Source: Candidatus Scatomonas pullistercoris | Lineage (GTDB): Bacteria > Bacillota > Clostridia > Lachnospirales > Lachnospiraceae | Length of the DNA: 64,000 nucleotides | NCBI GenBank assembly: GCA_018713515.1 | Contig: DVOO01000011.1 | Location: 186,001-250,000, forward strand | Reading direction: 5' to 3' | Shown: piece after piece, positions 1-7,678 of the stretch | How positions within the stretch are numbered: the first letter of the stretch is position 1 | Layout of the letters: each line of letters opens with the position of its first letter | Made by a program: the position numbers and the translations under genes | The notes under the pieces: model-generated | Databases searched by the model: none | Seen by the model: only the letters and a program-made list of their open reading frames with translations | Told to the model about the DNA's origin: nothing

Positions 1-1134
1 GGAAGGCTGCTGCTGCGGTTCTTCAGGAGCCGCTGGTTCCGGCATATTGCTGTTCTGCTGGCTGTACTGTTTGTGGTTCTTTTTACAGCGCATACAGTCC
101 GGAACTGGACGTATCATTCTTATGAAATTTCGGAGGCGGATAACCAGACAGATACCACCTCCTTCAATTACTGCGCGCTGGGAGATTACGTACTGCGTTA
201 CGGTCTGGACAGCGCCATGCTGACCAGCCGGAACGGGCAGACCGTGTGGTCTGTAACGTATTCCATGCAGTCTCCGGCGCTGGCAGTCTGCGGAAATACC
301 GCCGCTATTTATGATAAAAGCGGAACAACGATTGTGGTCTGCGATGAAACCGGTCAGATTGGGACTGTCAGTACCACCCTTCCCATACAGAAGGCAGAGG
401 TGGCAGAACAGGGCGTGGTGGCGGCCATATTGGAGGACGGGGACAGTACCTGGATCCAGTATTTTGACCAGCAGGGAGAGATGATCGCCTCTTTTCGGAC
501 AGCCATGGACGCAACCGGGTATCCCATGGATCTTTCTCTCTCCTCCAACGGCATGCTGCTGGGGGTCTCCTATCTGAAAATGGAGAACGGCGTGCCGAAG
601 ACAGAACTGAATTTTTATAATTTCGGAAATGCGGGGCAGATACAGATGGACAACCAGGTCAGCAGCTATACGTACGAGAATACGCTGATCCCGGATGTGA
701 CCTTCCTGGACAGCAATACGTGCGTGGCATTTTTGGAGAACGGTTTTGCCGTCTTTGAGGGTGGGCAGATACCGGAGAAGGTCAATGAGGTAATTGTGGA
801 GCAGGAGATTGTAAGTGTATTTTGGGACGATTCCCATATAGGGATGATTCTGGATAATGACAGCGAGGACTATCCCTTCCTGCTGGCGCTGTACGGTCCC
901 TCCGGACGGGAAATCTTTCAGAAGGAGCTGGATTTTGAATACCAGAATGTGGAGATGGGATTCGGGCAGATCCTCCTGACCAACCGTACCGGGTTCTGCG
1001 TGTACAGTACAGACGGAGTGGAGAAGTTCCGGGGCGAATTATCCAATGTGATTGTACAGGATCTTTTTGCCCTGGGGCGCACCAGGTTTATGCTGGTGGC
1101 GGAAGACGGGCTGTATACAATCCGAATAAAATGA
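1..1134 (+). CDS. Membrane-anchored conserved hypothetical protein, DUF5711-like (5' end missing)
   Basis: The reading frame is open back to base 1, so the true start lies outside the window. The first visible codons encode a basic stretch and then a hydrophobic segment (about residues 16-33) that fits a single N-terminal membrane anchor. The remaining 330 or so residues are soluble, rich in beta-strand-like alternation and repeated Gly-Asn/Gly-Asp turns, and look like a beta-propeller exposed outside the membrane. Size and layout resemble the DUF5711 family of Clostridia; that assignment is from memory of the family. No catalytic motif was found and the function is unknown. The gene converges on the HAD phosphatase and ends in front of a hairpin. 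Confidence 0.7.
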   Translation, partial: GRLLLRFFRSRWFRHIAVLLAVLFVVLFTAHTVRNWTYHSYEISEADNQTDTTSFNYCALGDYVLRYGLDSAMLTSRNGQTVWSVTYSMQSPALAVCGNTAAIYDKSGTTIVVCDETGQIGTVSTTLPIQKAEVAEQGVVAAILEDGDSTWIQYFDQQGEMIASFRTAMDATGYPMDLSLSSNGMLLGVSYLKMENGVPKTELNFYNFGNAGQIQMDNQVSSYTYENTLIPDVTFLDSNTCVAFLENGFAVFEGGQIPEKVNEVIVEQEIVSVFWDDSHIGMILDNDSEDYPFLLALYGPSGREIFQKELDFEYQNVEMGFGQILLTNRTGFCVYSTDGVEKFRGELSNVIVQDLFALGRTRFMLVAEDGLYTIRIK

Positions 1135-1224
1135 TAGGCTTGTGGGAGTGCGCAGCACGGAACAATCCGCAGGCATCCTGGTTGGGGACTTTTGTCCCCG
1201 GTATCATGATATCATAGCATGAGC

Positions 1225-1263
1225 AAAGCCGCTGTATCGGAATAGACTGGATACAGCGGCTTT
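1225..1263. terminator. Likely bidirectional terminator between convergent genes
   Basis: A perfect 14-base-pair stem (1225-1238 with 1250-1263, starting AAAGCCGC) closes an 11-base loop. It lies between the end of the plus-strand gene at 1134 and the end of the minus-strand HAD gene at 1316. The U-tract is weak, so termination efficiency is uncertain. A smaller hairpin (GGGGAC, four T, GTCCCC; 1184-1199) precedes it. Confidence 0.55.
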
Positions 1264-1315
1264 GGTAAATTTTTGGGAGTTGTCCGCATATTTTCCGGAT
1301 GCTGCAGGAATAATC

Positions 1316-1942
1316 TCAGAATGCCAGCAGAGTCTCTAATTTTTCTTGAGCATCCCCATAGCCGGTGAACAGGATAGTGTGAAGCCCCTGTTCACCGGCT
1401 GCTTTTATATTGTCCGCATTGTCATCCAGAAATACCGCCTTCTCCGGCGTAATGGAAAACTGGCGGAACAGAAGCTGGTAGATCGCGGGATCCGGCTTGA
1501 TGAGGCCGCAGGCGTAGGAGAACAGAACGCCGTCCACCAGGGACAGAAAGCGCAGTTCTTCACTGGTCTCTTCCCGCAGGCGGCGGGAATAATTGGAGAG
1601 ACAGAATACCCGGTATCCCCGGGCCTTCAGAGAACGGATCCAGTCTTCCGTGTAGGGAAAAAGCCGGATGGTTTCACGGGAATACCCGTAGGCGGCCAAA
1701 ATCTCTGTCTCCAGTTCCGGGTCAGCAGCAATGAAGCGCTTCAGGATCTCGTTTTCGGGCAGAATTCCCCGGTCCGCCTCTGCCCAGGCGGGGTTGTCAT
1801 AGACGGCTTTCTTCAGCCGCCGCTGAAGCCCCGGGTCGGAAAAGTGGCGCTCCAGGGGAATATCCGGCTGAAAATCCACCAGGACCCGGCCGATATCGAA
1901 CACAACTGTATCAATCATTGAGGGATTATTTTTCTCCGGCAT
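1316..1942 (-). CDS. HAD-superfamily phosphatase, YihX-like
   Basis: This is a soluble haloacid-dehalogenase-type hydrolase of about 208 residues. Motif I reads VVFDIGRVLVDF, the DxG variant seen in the YihX (glucose-1-phosphate phosphatase) branch, where the second Asp of DxD is replaced. Motif II is the Ser in CLSNYSRR, motif III the Lys in GLIKPDPAIYQ, and motif IV is VFLDDNADNI. The start at 1942 was chosen because AAGGAGGA sits about 9 bases upstream; an in-frame Met at 1918 has no such site. The gene overlaps the end of the upstream small membrane gene by 17 bases, so the two are probably translated together. The substrate is not determinable from sequence; a sugar phosphate is the natural guess. 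Confidence 0.82.
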   Translation of the reverse strand: MPEKNNPSMIDTVVFDIGRVLVDFQPDIPLERHFSDPGLQRRLKKAVYDNPAWAEADRGILPENEILKRFIAADPELETEILAAYGYSRETIRLFPYTEDWIRSLKARGYRVFCLSNYSRRLREETSEELRFLSLVDGVLFSYACGLIKPDPAIYQLLFRQFSITPEKAVFLDDNADNIKAAGEQGLHTILFTGYGDAQEKLETLLAF

Positions 1943-2186
1943 GGGCGTCTTCCTCCTTTTTTTCTTCCTGTTCTTTCTGTATCTCACGGTTCTTGTCTTT
2001 CAGGCGGCGGGTCACCAGCGTCATGGCGTACAGAAGGACCGGCACGGCAATGGTGCAGTAGATGGATCCCATCAGAAGATTCTGAGCCGCCGGATCGTCC
2101 ATGAGGGCGAAAACCATGGTGGAACCGTACATGGCCAGCAGCAGGATCACGCCGATCAGCGCCAGGATGCGTTTTGCTTTTTTCAT
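1926..2186 (-). CDS. Small two-helix membrane protein
   Basis: This 86-residue protein has two hydrophobic segments (about residues 7-28 and 40-58), followed by a highly charged Lys/Glu-rich tail of about 25 residues that should be cytoplasmic. I do not recognise the family. An AAAGGAG site lies about 6 bases before the start, and a consensus-like sigma-A promoter (2252-2280) stands upstream. It is the first gene of a two-gene minus-strand operon with the HAD phosphatase. Confidence 0.6.
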   Translation of the reverse strand: MKKAKRILALIGVILLLAMYGSTMVFALMDDPAAQNLLMGSIYCTIAVPVLLYAMTLVTRRLKDKNREIQKEQEEKKEEDAHAGEK

Positions 2187-2251
2187 CTGTTTACTCCTTT
2201 CGCAGCGGACGAATGGACAGGGTATGTTTTGAAATCTTTTCGCATAGAGTC

Positions 2252-2280
2252 ATTATAGTAGATTGTAATCCTCCGCGCAA
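2252..2280 (-). promoter_or_regulatory. Sigma-A promoter for the minus-strand HAD operon
   Basis: Read on the minus strand, TTGCGC (2280-2275) is followed by a 17-base spacer and TATAAT (2257-2252). The position, about 65 bases before the start codon at 2186, fits the small membrane gene. Confidence 0.6.
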
Positions 2281-2324
2281 TACTGCGTTTATGGACATTT
2301 TAGAAAAAATTAATAGGTCGGGAA

Positions 2325-2353
2325 TTGCTTTTACGCCGGAAAAGAGATAAAGT
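2325..2353 (+). promoter_or_regulatory. Probable sigma-A promoter for the zinc-ribbon/DUF5685/DnaJ operon
   Basis: TTGCTT (2325-2330), a 17-base spacer and TAAAGT (2348-2353) lie 36 bases before the start codon at 2390. It is divergent from the promoter at 2252-2280. Confidence 0.45.
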
Positions 2354-2389
2354 AAGACTATTAACAGATAAAGGAAGGATATTGTCGGG

Positions 2390-2776
2390 ATGAATAAATT
2401 CAGAGATAAACTGGAAAACTTTATGCAGGGCCGGTACGGAATCGACCAGCTGGGACGCTTTATGCTGTATGCCGCGCTGGCTCTGATTATTCTGTCCTTT
2501 TTCTTCCGGGGAATGTTCCTGAACACAGCCGCGCTGGTGCTGCTGGTGCTGTGCTACATACGGATGTTTTCCAGGAATCACGCGAAGCGCTGGGCAGAGA
2601 ATGAAAAATTTCTCTCCATTAAGGACAGGATTTTCGGCAGGGGCAGGCACCGGGATGCCGCCTACTGTTACTTCAAGTGCCCCGCCTGCGGGCAGAAGGT
2701 AAGAGTTCCCCGGGGTAAGGGAAGAATTTCTATCCGCTGTCCCAGATGCAACAACGATTTTATCAAGCGCACCTGA
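2390..2776 (+). CDS. Zinc-ribbon membrane protein
   Basis: This 128-residue protein has a charged N-terminus, two closely spaced hydrophobic segments (about residues 25-60) and a C-terminal zinc ribbon formed by CPACG and CPRCN (about residues 97-119). The ribbon should be cytoplasmic and may bind nucleic acid or a protein partner. Start at 2390 follows GGAAGGA with an 8-11 base spacer. The next gene, a DUF5685 protein, begins 14 bases after the stop and a DnaJ-domain protein follows that, so the three are probably one operon. No specific function can be assigned. Confidence 0.7.
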   Translation: MNKFRDKLENFMQGRYGIDQLGRFMLYAALALIILSFFFRGMFLNTAALVLLVLCYIRMFSRNHAKRWAENEKFLSIKDRIFGRGRHRDAAYCYFKCPACGQKVRVPRGKGRISIRCPRCNNDFIKRT

Positions 2777-2790
2777 GATGAGGAGCAGCA

Positions 2791-3654
2791 ATGTTTGGCT
2801 ATATTACCATTGACAGAGAAGAATTGAAGGGAAAGGATTTTGACAGATACCATGCGTATTACTGCGGGATCTGCCGGGATCTGAAGGAGCGCTACGGAGA
2901 AAGGGCCAGAATGACGCTGACCTATGATATGACATTTCTGGCGGTGCTTTTGTCGGGACTGTATGAGAGCAGGTCCAGACAGGAAGAGCATTTCTGCATC
3001 CTGCATCCCACAGCCAGGAAGACCTGCATCCGCAGCGCCTGTACCCGCTATGCGGCGGATATGAATATTCTGCTGGTTTACCATAATCTGATGGATGACT
3101 GGCTGGACGAGAAGAAGCATATGAGCTACCGGGGAGCCAGGCTGCTGCGGGGAGCCTATCTGAAGGCTGCCGCTGCCTATCCCCGCCAGGTGCGGGCCAT
3201 CCGGAGATACCTGAAGGACCTGCACAGGGTGGAGGAGGCGAATTCCCGGGATATTGACCTGGCCTCCGGGCTGACAGGCAGGCTGATGCGGGAGATCTTC
3301 ACACCCCGGGAAGACGAATGGAGCAGGGAGCTTGGTCAGGTCGGCTTTTATCTGGGAAAGTTTATCTTCCTGATGGATGCCTATGAGGATCTGCCGAAGG
3401 ACCGGAAGAACGGCACCTACAACCCGTTTCTGAAGCTGGCGGAGGAGGCGGATTATGAAGAGAAGGCATCCGGCATTTTGACTATGATGGCTGCCGCTGC
3501 CGCCCGAAATTTTGAGAGGCTTCCCATACTGGAAAATGTGGACATTTTGAGAAATATATTGTATTCTGGTATTTGGACAAAGTATCGTCTGCTGCGCGGG
3601 GAGCGATCCGGCCAAAGCGCAGACGGACAGAGTAAACATGAGGAGAACAGATAA
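2791..3654 (+). CDS. DUF5685 family conserved hypothetical protein
   Basis: The 287-residue product begins MFGYITIDREELKGKDFD and has YYCGICRDLKERYG near residue 30, both typical as I recall them of the DUF5685 family common in Lachnospiraceae. It carries several conserved Cys (two near residues 29-32, then FCILHP, TCIRSACT) and Asp-rich helical motifs such as MDAYEDLPKD around residue 195, so it may bind a metal. It is predicted soluble and alpha-helical, with no signal peptide. It sits between the zinc-ribbon protein and the DnaJ-like protein, three bases before the latter, suggesting a shared role around folding or metal handling. That role is inference. Confidence 0.75.
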   Translation: MFGYITIDREELKGKDFDRYHAYYCGICRDLKERYGERARMTLTYDMTFLAVLLSGLYESRSRQEEHFCILHPTARKTCIRSACTRYAADMNILLVYHNLMDDWLDEKKHMSYRGARLLRGAYLKAAAAYPRQVRAIRRYLKDLHRVEEANSRDIDLASGLTGRLMREIFTPREDEWSRELGQVGFYLGKFIFLMDAYEDLPKDRKNGTYNPFLKLAEEADYEEKASGILTMMAAAAARNFERLPILENVDILRNILYSGIWTKYRLLRGERSGQSADGQSKHEENR

Positions 3655-3657
3655 TCG

Positions 3658-4317
3658 ATGCAGGATCCATATGAGGTGCTGGGCGTCTCCAGAGATGCCA
3701 GCACTGAGGAAATAAAGAAGGCATACAGACGGCTGAGCCGGAAATACCATCCGGATGCCAACATCAATAACCCCAACAAAGAGCAGGCCGAGGAAAAGTT
3801 CAAGCAGGTACAGCAGGCGTACAAGCAGATCATGGACGAAAAGGAGAACGGGGGTGCCTCCTCCTCGGGGAACGGGGGCTACGGCTACGGCGGCTATGGA
3901 ACCGGCGGTTCCTACGGCGGAAGCAGGGCCTATACGAACGACCCGAAGATGCAGGCGGCGGCCAGCTACATTAATAATCAGAGATTTGCGGAAGCCATGA
4001 ATATTCTGAATGAGATGCAGGATCGGAACGGTACCTGGTACTATCTGCACGCCATTGCCAATGCCGGTCTCGGAAATAATGTGAATGCCGTGGAAGACGC
4101 GCAGATGGCGGTAAACCTGGAACCGGAGAATCTGGAATTTCAGAAGCTTCTGCAGCAGCTGTCCGGGAACGGAGACTGGTATTCCCACATGGGCCGGGGC
4201 TACGGCTACGGCGGTATGGACTGTGAGGGCGGAAACGCCAGCAAGGCGTGCTTAAGCTGCTGCGCGCTGGAGATGCTCTGCTGCTGCTGCGGGCGGGGCG
4301 GCTGTTTCTGGATCTGA
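3658..4317 (+). CDS. DnaJ-domain protein with Gly/Tyr linker, TPR-like helices and Cys-rich tail
   Basis: Residues 1-60 form a J domain ([13 protein letters not shown], then the HPD triad in RKYHPDA), which should stimulate the ATPase of an Hsp70. A Gly/Tyr-rich linker (about residues 62-92) follows, then a helical segment (about 95-165) with TPR-like spacing ([20 protein letters not shown], then [11 protein letters not shown]). The last 25 residues hold eight or so Cys in a short hydrophobic tail ending GGCFWI, an unusual end for a J protein. There is no DnaJ zinc-finger or C-terminal substrate domain, so this is a type III J protein and not the canonical DnaJ. It is the last gene of the operon with the zinc-ribbon and DUF5685 genes. 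Confidence 0.82.
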   Translation: MQDPYEVLGVSRDASTEEIKKAYRRLSRKYHPDANINNPNKEQAEEKFKQVQQAYKQIMDEKENGGASSSGNGGYGYGGYGTGGSYGGSRAYTNDPKMQAAASYINNQRFAEAMNILNEMQDRNGTWYYLHAIANAGLGNNVNAVEDAQMAVNLEPENLEFQKLLQQLSGNGDWYSHMGRGYGYGGMDCEGGNASKACLSCCALEMLCCCCGRGGCFWI

Positions 4318-4335
4318 AAGAAATATTAGAAAAAG

Positions 4336-4365
4336 CGAATAGAATAGCGGGAGGAGGTCATACTA
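4336..4365 (+). promoter_or_regulatory. Sigma-G/F-like promoter in the 4.3-4.5 kb intergenic stretch
   Basis: CGAATA (4336-4341), 17 bases, then CATACTA (4359-4365) closely matches the forespore sigma-G pattern TGAATA-N17/18-CATACTA. Downstream are only a 9-base-pair hairpin (4372-4380 with 4386-4394) and the terminator at 4433-4471, with no convincing gene. It could make a transcript of about 100 bases. A chance match cannot be excluded. Confidence 0.35.
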
Positions 4366-4432
4366 TAAGTGTTCATTGGAATCCCTCCAATGAAGTACCA
4401 AAGATAAAGGAAATACTTATCCTCCCCTATGG

Positions 4433-4471
4433 AGAGCGGGCCAGCGGCAGGACGCCGCGGGCCCGCTCTTT
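4433..4471 (+). terminator. Rho-independent terminator
   Basis: The stem AGAGCGGGCC (4433-4442) pairs with GGCCCGCTCT (4460-4469), with a further GCGGC/GCCGC stem inside, followed by a short T run. It lies 115 bases beyond the DnaJ-like gene and ends that operon, or the putative short transcript starting near 4372. Confidence 0.65.
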
Positions 4472-4560
4472 GCATTGTGCTTCCCGCTATTCTGTGATAA
4501 AATAAATAAGATTTACGAAAAAAATCCCCGCGGTACAAAGATATGGACAGGAGGTATTGC

Positions 4561-5172
4561 ATGGAAGAAAAAGTATGGGTGGAGAAATACTATCTGGAGA
4601 CGGACCGGGAAAGAAGAAAAGAGATGCTGGACCAGGCTATTGCGGAAGAGGGGATGACCCGGGAGAATGAGATCCGGCTGAAGTTCTGGGAGAGGCGGTA
4701 CGAGACAAGGGAAAAGGACAATGTGCAGATAGACCGGTTCATCCGGGGCTGGATGGAGATGTCTTATATGAATACCTCCTCCCGTTCGGCATTTGGACGA
4801 AAGAAGCTGGAAAGGGAAAAAGAAAAAGTCCTGGACGACTGGAGCATGGAGCTGGCCAGAAGCTACGGGGAGGAAGGGGAGGAGGCCTTCTACCAGGAGC
4901 TCTGCAATATGACGCGGCTGTATCTGCAGCTCTGCCAGGAGGACAAGTCCTATTCCTCCCTGATCCTGGGCATCGGCACCATGAAGAGGGAATCTCTGAT
5001 TAATAAAATAGCGATGGATGTTTACACCATGGCTTATGCGGTCCCCAGATTTACCGGCACAGAGGAACTTTTTTCCACCTTTACCCGGGCGGCAACGGAC
5101 GTCTTTTACGAGACGTTTCCGAAAAACCGGGAGCTGCTGGAAAAGCGCATCAGCGGTGAACTGAAAAAATAA
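4561..5172 (+). CDS. Conserved hypothetical protein (DUF6553-like)
   Basis: This soluble, strongly alpha-helical and charged protein of about 203 residues has no signal peptide and no catalytic motif that I can name. The family resembles one annotated DUF6553 in Lachnospiraceae; that link is from memory and tentative. The start at 4561 was preferred because AGGAGG lies at 4550-4555, whereas the in-frame Met at 4543 is upstream of that site. The stop overlaps the start of hydE (TAATG), so translation is probably coupled. The position directly in front of hydE suggests, but does not prove, a link to hydrogenase maturation. Confidence 0.68.
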   Translation: MEEKVWVEKYYLETDRERRKEMLDQAIAEEGMTRENEIRLKFWERRYETREKDNVQIDRFIRGWMEMSYMNTSSRSAFGRKKLEREKEKVLDDWSMELARSYGEEGEEAFYQELCNMTRLYLQLCQEDKSYSSLILGIGTMKRESLINKIAMDVYTMAYAVPRFTGTEELFSTFTRAATDVFYETFPKNRELLEKRISGELKK

Positions 5173-6224
5173 TGTGGAGGGAAGCAATCGGCAGGCTTGC
5201 GGAGGAGAGAACGCTGGAAAAAGAGGATTTTCTGGTTCTGATGGAAGAGCTGCCCCGGGAGGGAGAGCAGGAGCTGTTCCGACGGGCCAGAGAAACGGCC
5301 CGGTCCGTTTTTGGCCGGGAAATTTATGTCAGAGGGTTGATCGAAATCAGCAATGTCTGCAGAAATAACTGCTATTACTGCGGAATCCGCAGGGGAAACC
5401 GGGAGGCGGACCGGTACCGCTTAAGCCGGGAGGAGATTCTCGCGTGCTGCGGGAATGGATACAGCCTGGGATTCCGCACGTTTGTCCTGCAGGGAGGGGA
5501 AGATCCTGCCCAGGATGACAGATGGGTAGAGGAGACGGTGGCGGCCATCCGGATGCGGTATCCGGACTGTGCGGTCACCCTTTCTCTGGGCGAAAAGACC
5601 CGGGAGGCCTACCGGCGCTTTCGGGAGGCAGGGGCGGACCGTTACCTGCTGCGGCATGAAACGGCCGATCCGGTCCACTATGCAAAGCTCCACCCGGCAG
5701 AAATGTCCTATGAGAACAGGATCCGCTGCCTGTGGGATCTGAAGGAGCTGGGCTATCAGGTGGGAACGGGCTTTATGGTGGGGTCCCCCTACCAGACGCT
5801 GGACACCATCTGGGAAGACCTGCAGCTGATCAAAAAACTGCGGCCGGAGATGATCGGGATCGGTCCGTATCTGGTCCATCACGGCACACCCTTTGCGGGC
5901 CGGAAGAACGGATCCATGATCTGGACCCTGCGTCTTCTGGCTATTTTCCGGCTGCTGTATCCGGAAGTGCTGCTGCCCTCCACCACAGCTTTGAATACGA
6001 TTCATCCAGAGGGGCGCAGCCTTGGGATTCTCGCCGGAGCCAATGTGCTTATGCCCAATCTCGGCCCGGCAGAAAGACGGGAAAAGTATGAGCTGTATGA
6101 TCACAAACGCAGCACGGGGGGCGAGGCGGCTGAGGGGATCCGGCTGCTGGAGACAATACTGGGAAAGATCGGGTACACCATCTCCGCATCACGGGGGGAT
6201 TACGGAGAACACGGCGTTCACTGA
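5172..6224 (+). CDS. hydE: [FeFe]-hydrogenase H-cluster radical SAM maturase HydE
   Basis: HydE is a radical S-adenosylmethionine enzyme that helps build the dithiomethylamine-bridged diiron subcluster of [FeFe]-hydrogenase. The 350-residue length is normal. The CX3CX2C motif binding the [4Fe-4S] cluster is CRNNCYYC at residues 63-70, in the context ISNVCRNNCYYCGIRRGN typical of HydE. LQGGEDP and MVGSPYQT follow as expected for the barrel. The start overlaps the upstream stop by one base, and hydG begins 18 bases after the stop. The third maturase, HydF, is not in the window and neither is a hydrogenase gene. Confidence 0.93.
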   Translation: MWREAIGRLAEERTLEKEDFLVLMEELPREGEQELFRRARETARSVFGREIYVRGLIEISNVCRNNCYYCGIRRGNREADRYRLSREEILACCGNGYSLGFRTFVLQGGEDPAQDDRWVEETVAAIRMRYPDCAVTLSLGEKTREAYRRFREAGADRYLLRHETADPVHYAKLHPAEMSYENRIRCLWDLKELGYQVGTGFMVGSPYQTLDTIWEDLQLIKKLRPEMIGIGPYLVHHGTPFAGRKNGSMIWTLRLLAIFRLLYPEVLLPSTTALNTIHPEGRSLGILAGANVLMPNLGPAERREKYELYDHKRSTGGEAAEGIRLLETILGKIGYTISASRGDYGEHGVH

Positions 6225-6242
6225 CAGAAGGAGGAAAGAATA

Positions 6243-7661
6243 ATGTATGATCCAAAGTCGAAACACGCAGATGATTTTATTAACCATGAAGAAATCCAGG
6301 ATACGCTTGCCTATGCGGAAAAGAATAAGCGGAACGAGACGCTGATCCGGGAAATTCTGGAGAAGGCGAAAAAAGAAAAGGGACTGAATCACCGGGAAGC
6401 ATCTGTGCTGCTGGCCTGCGAGATACCGGAGCTGAATGAGGAGGTCTACAGGCTGGCGGAAAAAATCAAAAAGGATTTCTATGGAAACCGGATTGTCATG
6501 TTTGCGCCGCTGTATCTTTCCAATTACTGCATCAACGGCTGTGTGTACTGTCCTTATCATCAGAAGAACCATCATATTGCAAGAAAGAAACTGACCCAGG
6601 AAGAAGTGCGCAGGGAAGTAATCGCCCTTCAGGACATGGGGCACAAGCGTCTGGCCATCGAATCCGGGGAGGATCCCAAGAATAATCCTATTGAGTACAT
6701 TCTGGAATGTATCAGGACCATTTACAGCATTAAACATAAAAACGGTTCTATCCGCAGAGTAAATGTGAATATTGCCGCCACCACGGTGGAAAATTACCGG
6801 AAGCTTAAGGAGGCGGGGATTGGCACCTATATCCTTTTCCAGGAGACGTACCACCGGGAGAGCTATGAGAAGCTGCATCCCACAGGTCCCAAGCATGACT
6901 ACTGCTACCACACGGAGGCCATGGACCGGGCCATGGAAGGAGGCATTGATGATGTGGGCCTGGGAGTCCTCTTCGGCCTGGAGATGTACAAATATGAATT
7001 TGCCGGGCTGCTGATGCACGCGGAGCATCTGGAAGCAGCCTTCGGCGTGGGCCCTCATACCATCAGCGTGCCGAGGATCAAACGGGCGGATGACATTGAT
7101 CCGGATGTATTTGACAATGGAATCGATGATGAAACCTTTGGGAAAATTATTGCCTGCATCCGGGTGGCTGTGCCCTACACGGGGATGATCATCTCTACCC
7201 GGGAGACGAAAGCCTGCCGGGAAAAAGTGATCCGGTACGGGATCTCCCAGATCAGCGGAGGTTCCAGAACCAGCGTGGGCGGCTACTACGAGCCGGAACC
7301 GGAGGAGGAAAACTCGGAGCAGTTTGATGTTAGCGACAACCGGACTCTGGATGAGGTGGTGCGCTGGCTGATCGGCATGGACTATATTCCTTCTTTCTGC
7401 ACGGCCTGCTACCGGGAAGGAAGAACGGGAGACCGCTTTATGAGTCTGTGCAAAAGCCAGCAGATCCTCAACTGCTGCCACCCCAATGCCCTGATGACGC
7501 TGCAGGAGTATCTGGAGGATTACGCGTCACCGGAGACGAAGGCGGCGGGAGAGACGCTGATACAGCGGGAGATTCCCAGGGTTCCCCGGGAAAAGACCCG
7601 CATGATCCTGGAGGAAAATCTGGAAAAGATCCGAAAGGGTCAGAGAGACTTTAGATTTTAA
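6243..7661 (+). CDS. hydG: [FeFe]-hydrogenase maturase HydG (tyrosine lyase)
   Basis: HydG cleaves tyrosine to give the CO and cyanide ligands of the hydrogenase H-cluster. The radical SAM motif is CINGCVYC at residues 96-103, followed by PYHQKNHHIARKKLT as is usual for HydG. The C-terminal region has CTACYREGRTGDRFMSLC and a following CC pair, the auxiliary-cluster region needed for CO and CN release. The 472-residue length is normal. An AGGAGG-like site (AAGGAGGAAAG) precedes the start. The gene lies between hydE and ftsH, with only 17 bases before ftsH. Confidence 0.95.
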   Translation: MYDPKSKHADDFINHEEIQDTLAYAEKNKRNETLIREILEKAKKEKGLNHREASVLLACEIPELNEEVYRLAEKIKKDFYGNRIVMFAPLYLSNYCINGCVYCPYHQKNHHIARKKLTQEEVRREVIALQDMGHKRLAIESGEDPKNNPIEYILECIRTIYSIKHKNGSIRRVNVNIAATTVENYRKLKEAGIGTYILFQETYHRESYEKLHPTGPKHDYCYHTEAMDRAMEGGIDDVGLGVLFGLEMYKYEFAGLLMHAEHLEAAFGVGPHTISVPRIKRADDIDPDVFDNGIDDETFGKIIACIRVAVPYTGMIISTRETKACREKVIRYGISQISGGSRTSVGGYYEPEPEEENSEQFDVSDNRTLDEVVRWLIGMDYIPSFCTACYREGRTGDRFMSLCKSQQILNCCHPNALMTLQEYLEDYASPETKAAGETLIQREIPRVPREKTRMILEENLEKIRKGQRDFRF

Positions 7662-7678
7662 CAGATGAAGGAGGAAGT

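Noticed and set aside
4248-4505. An 85-codon frame overlapping the DnaJ-like gene end and the following intergenic stretch
   Set aside because: It starts inside the J-protein gene and reads straight through the terminator stem at 4433-4471, so it is unlikely to be translated.
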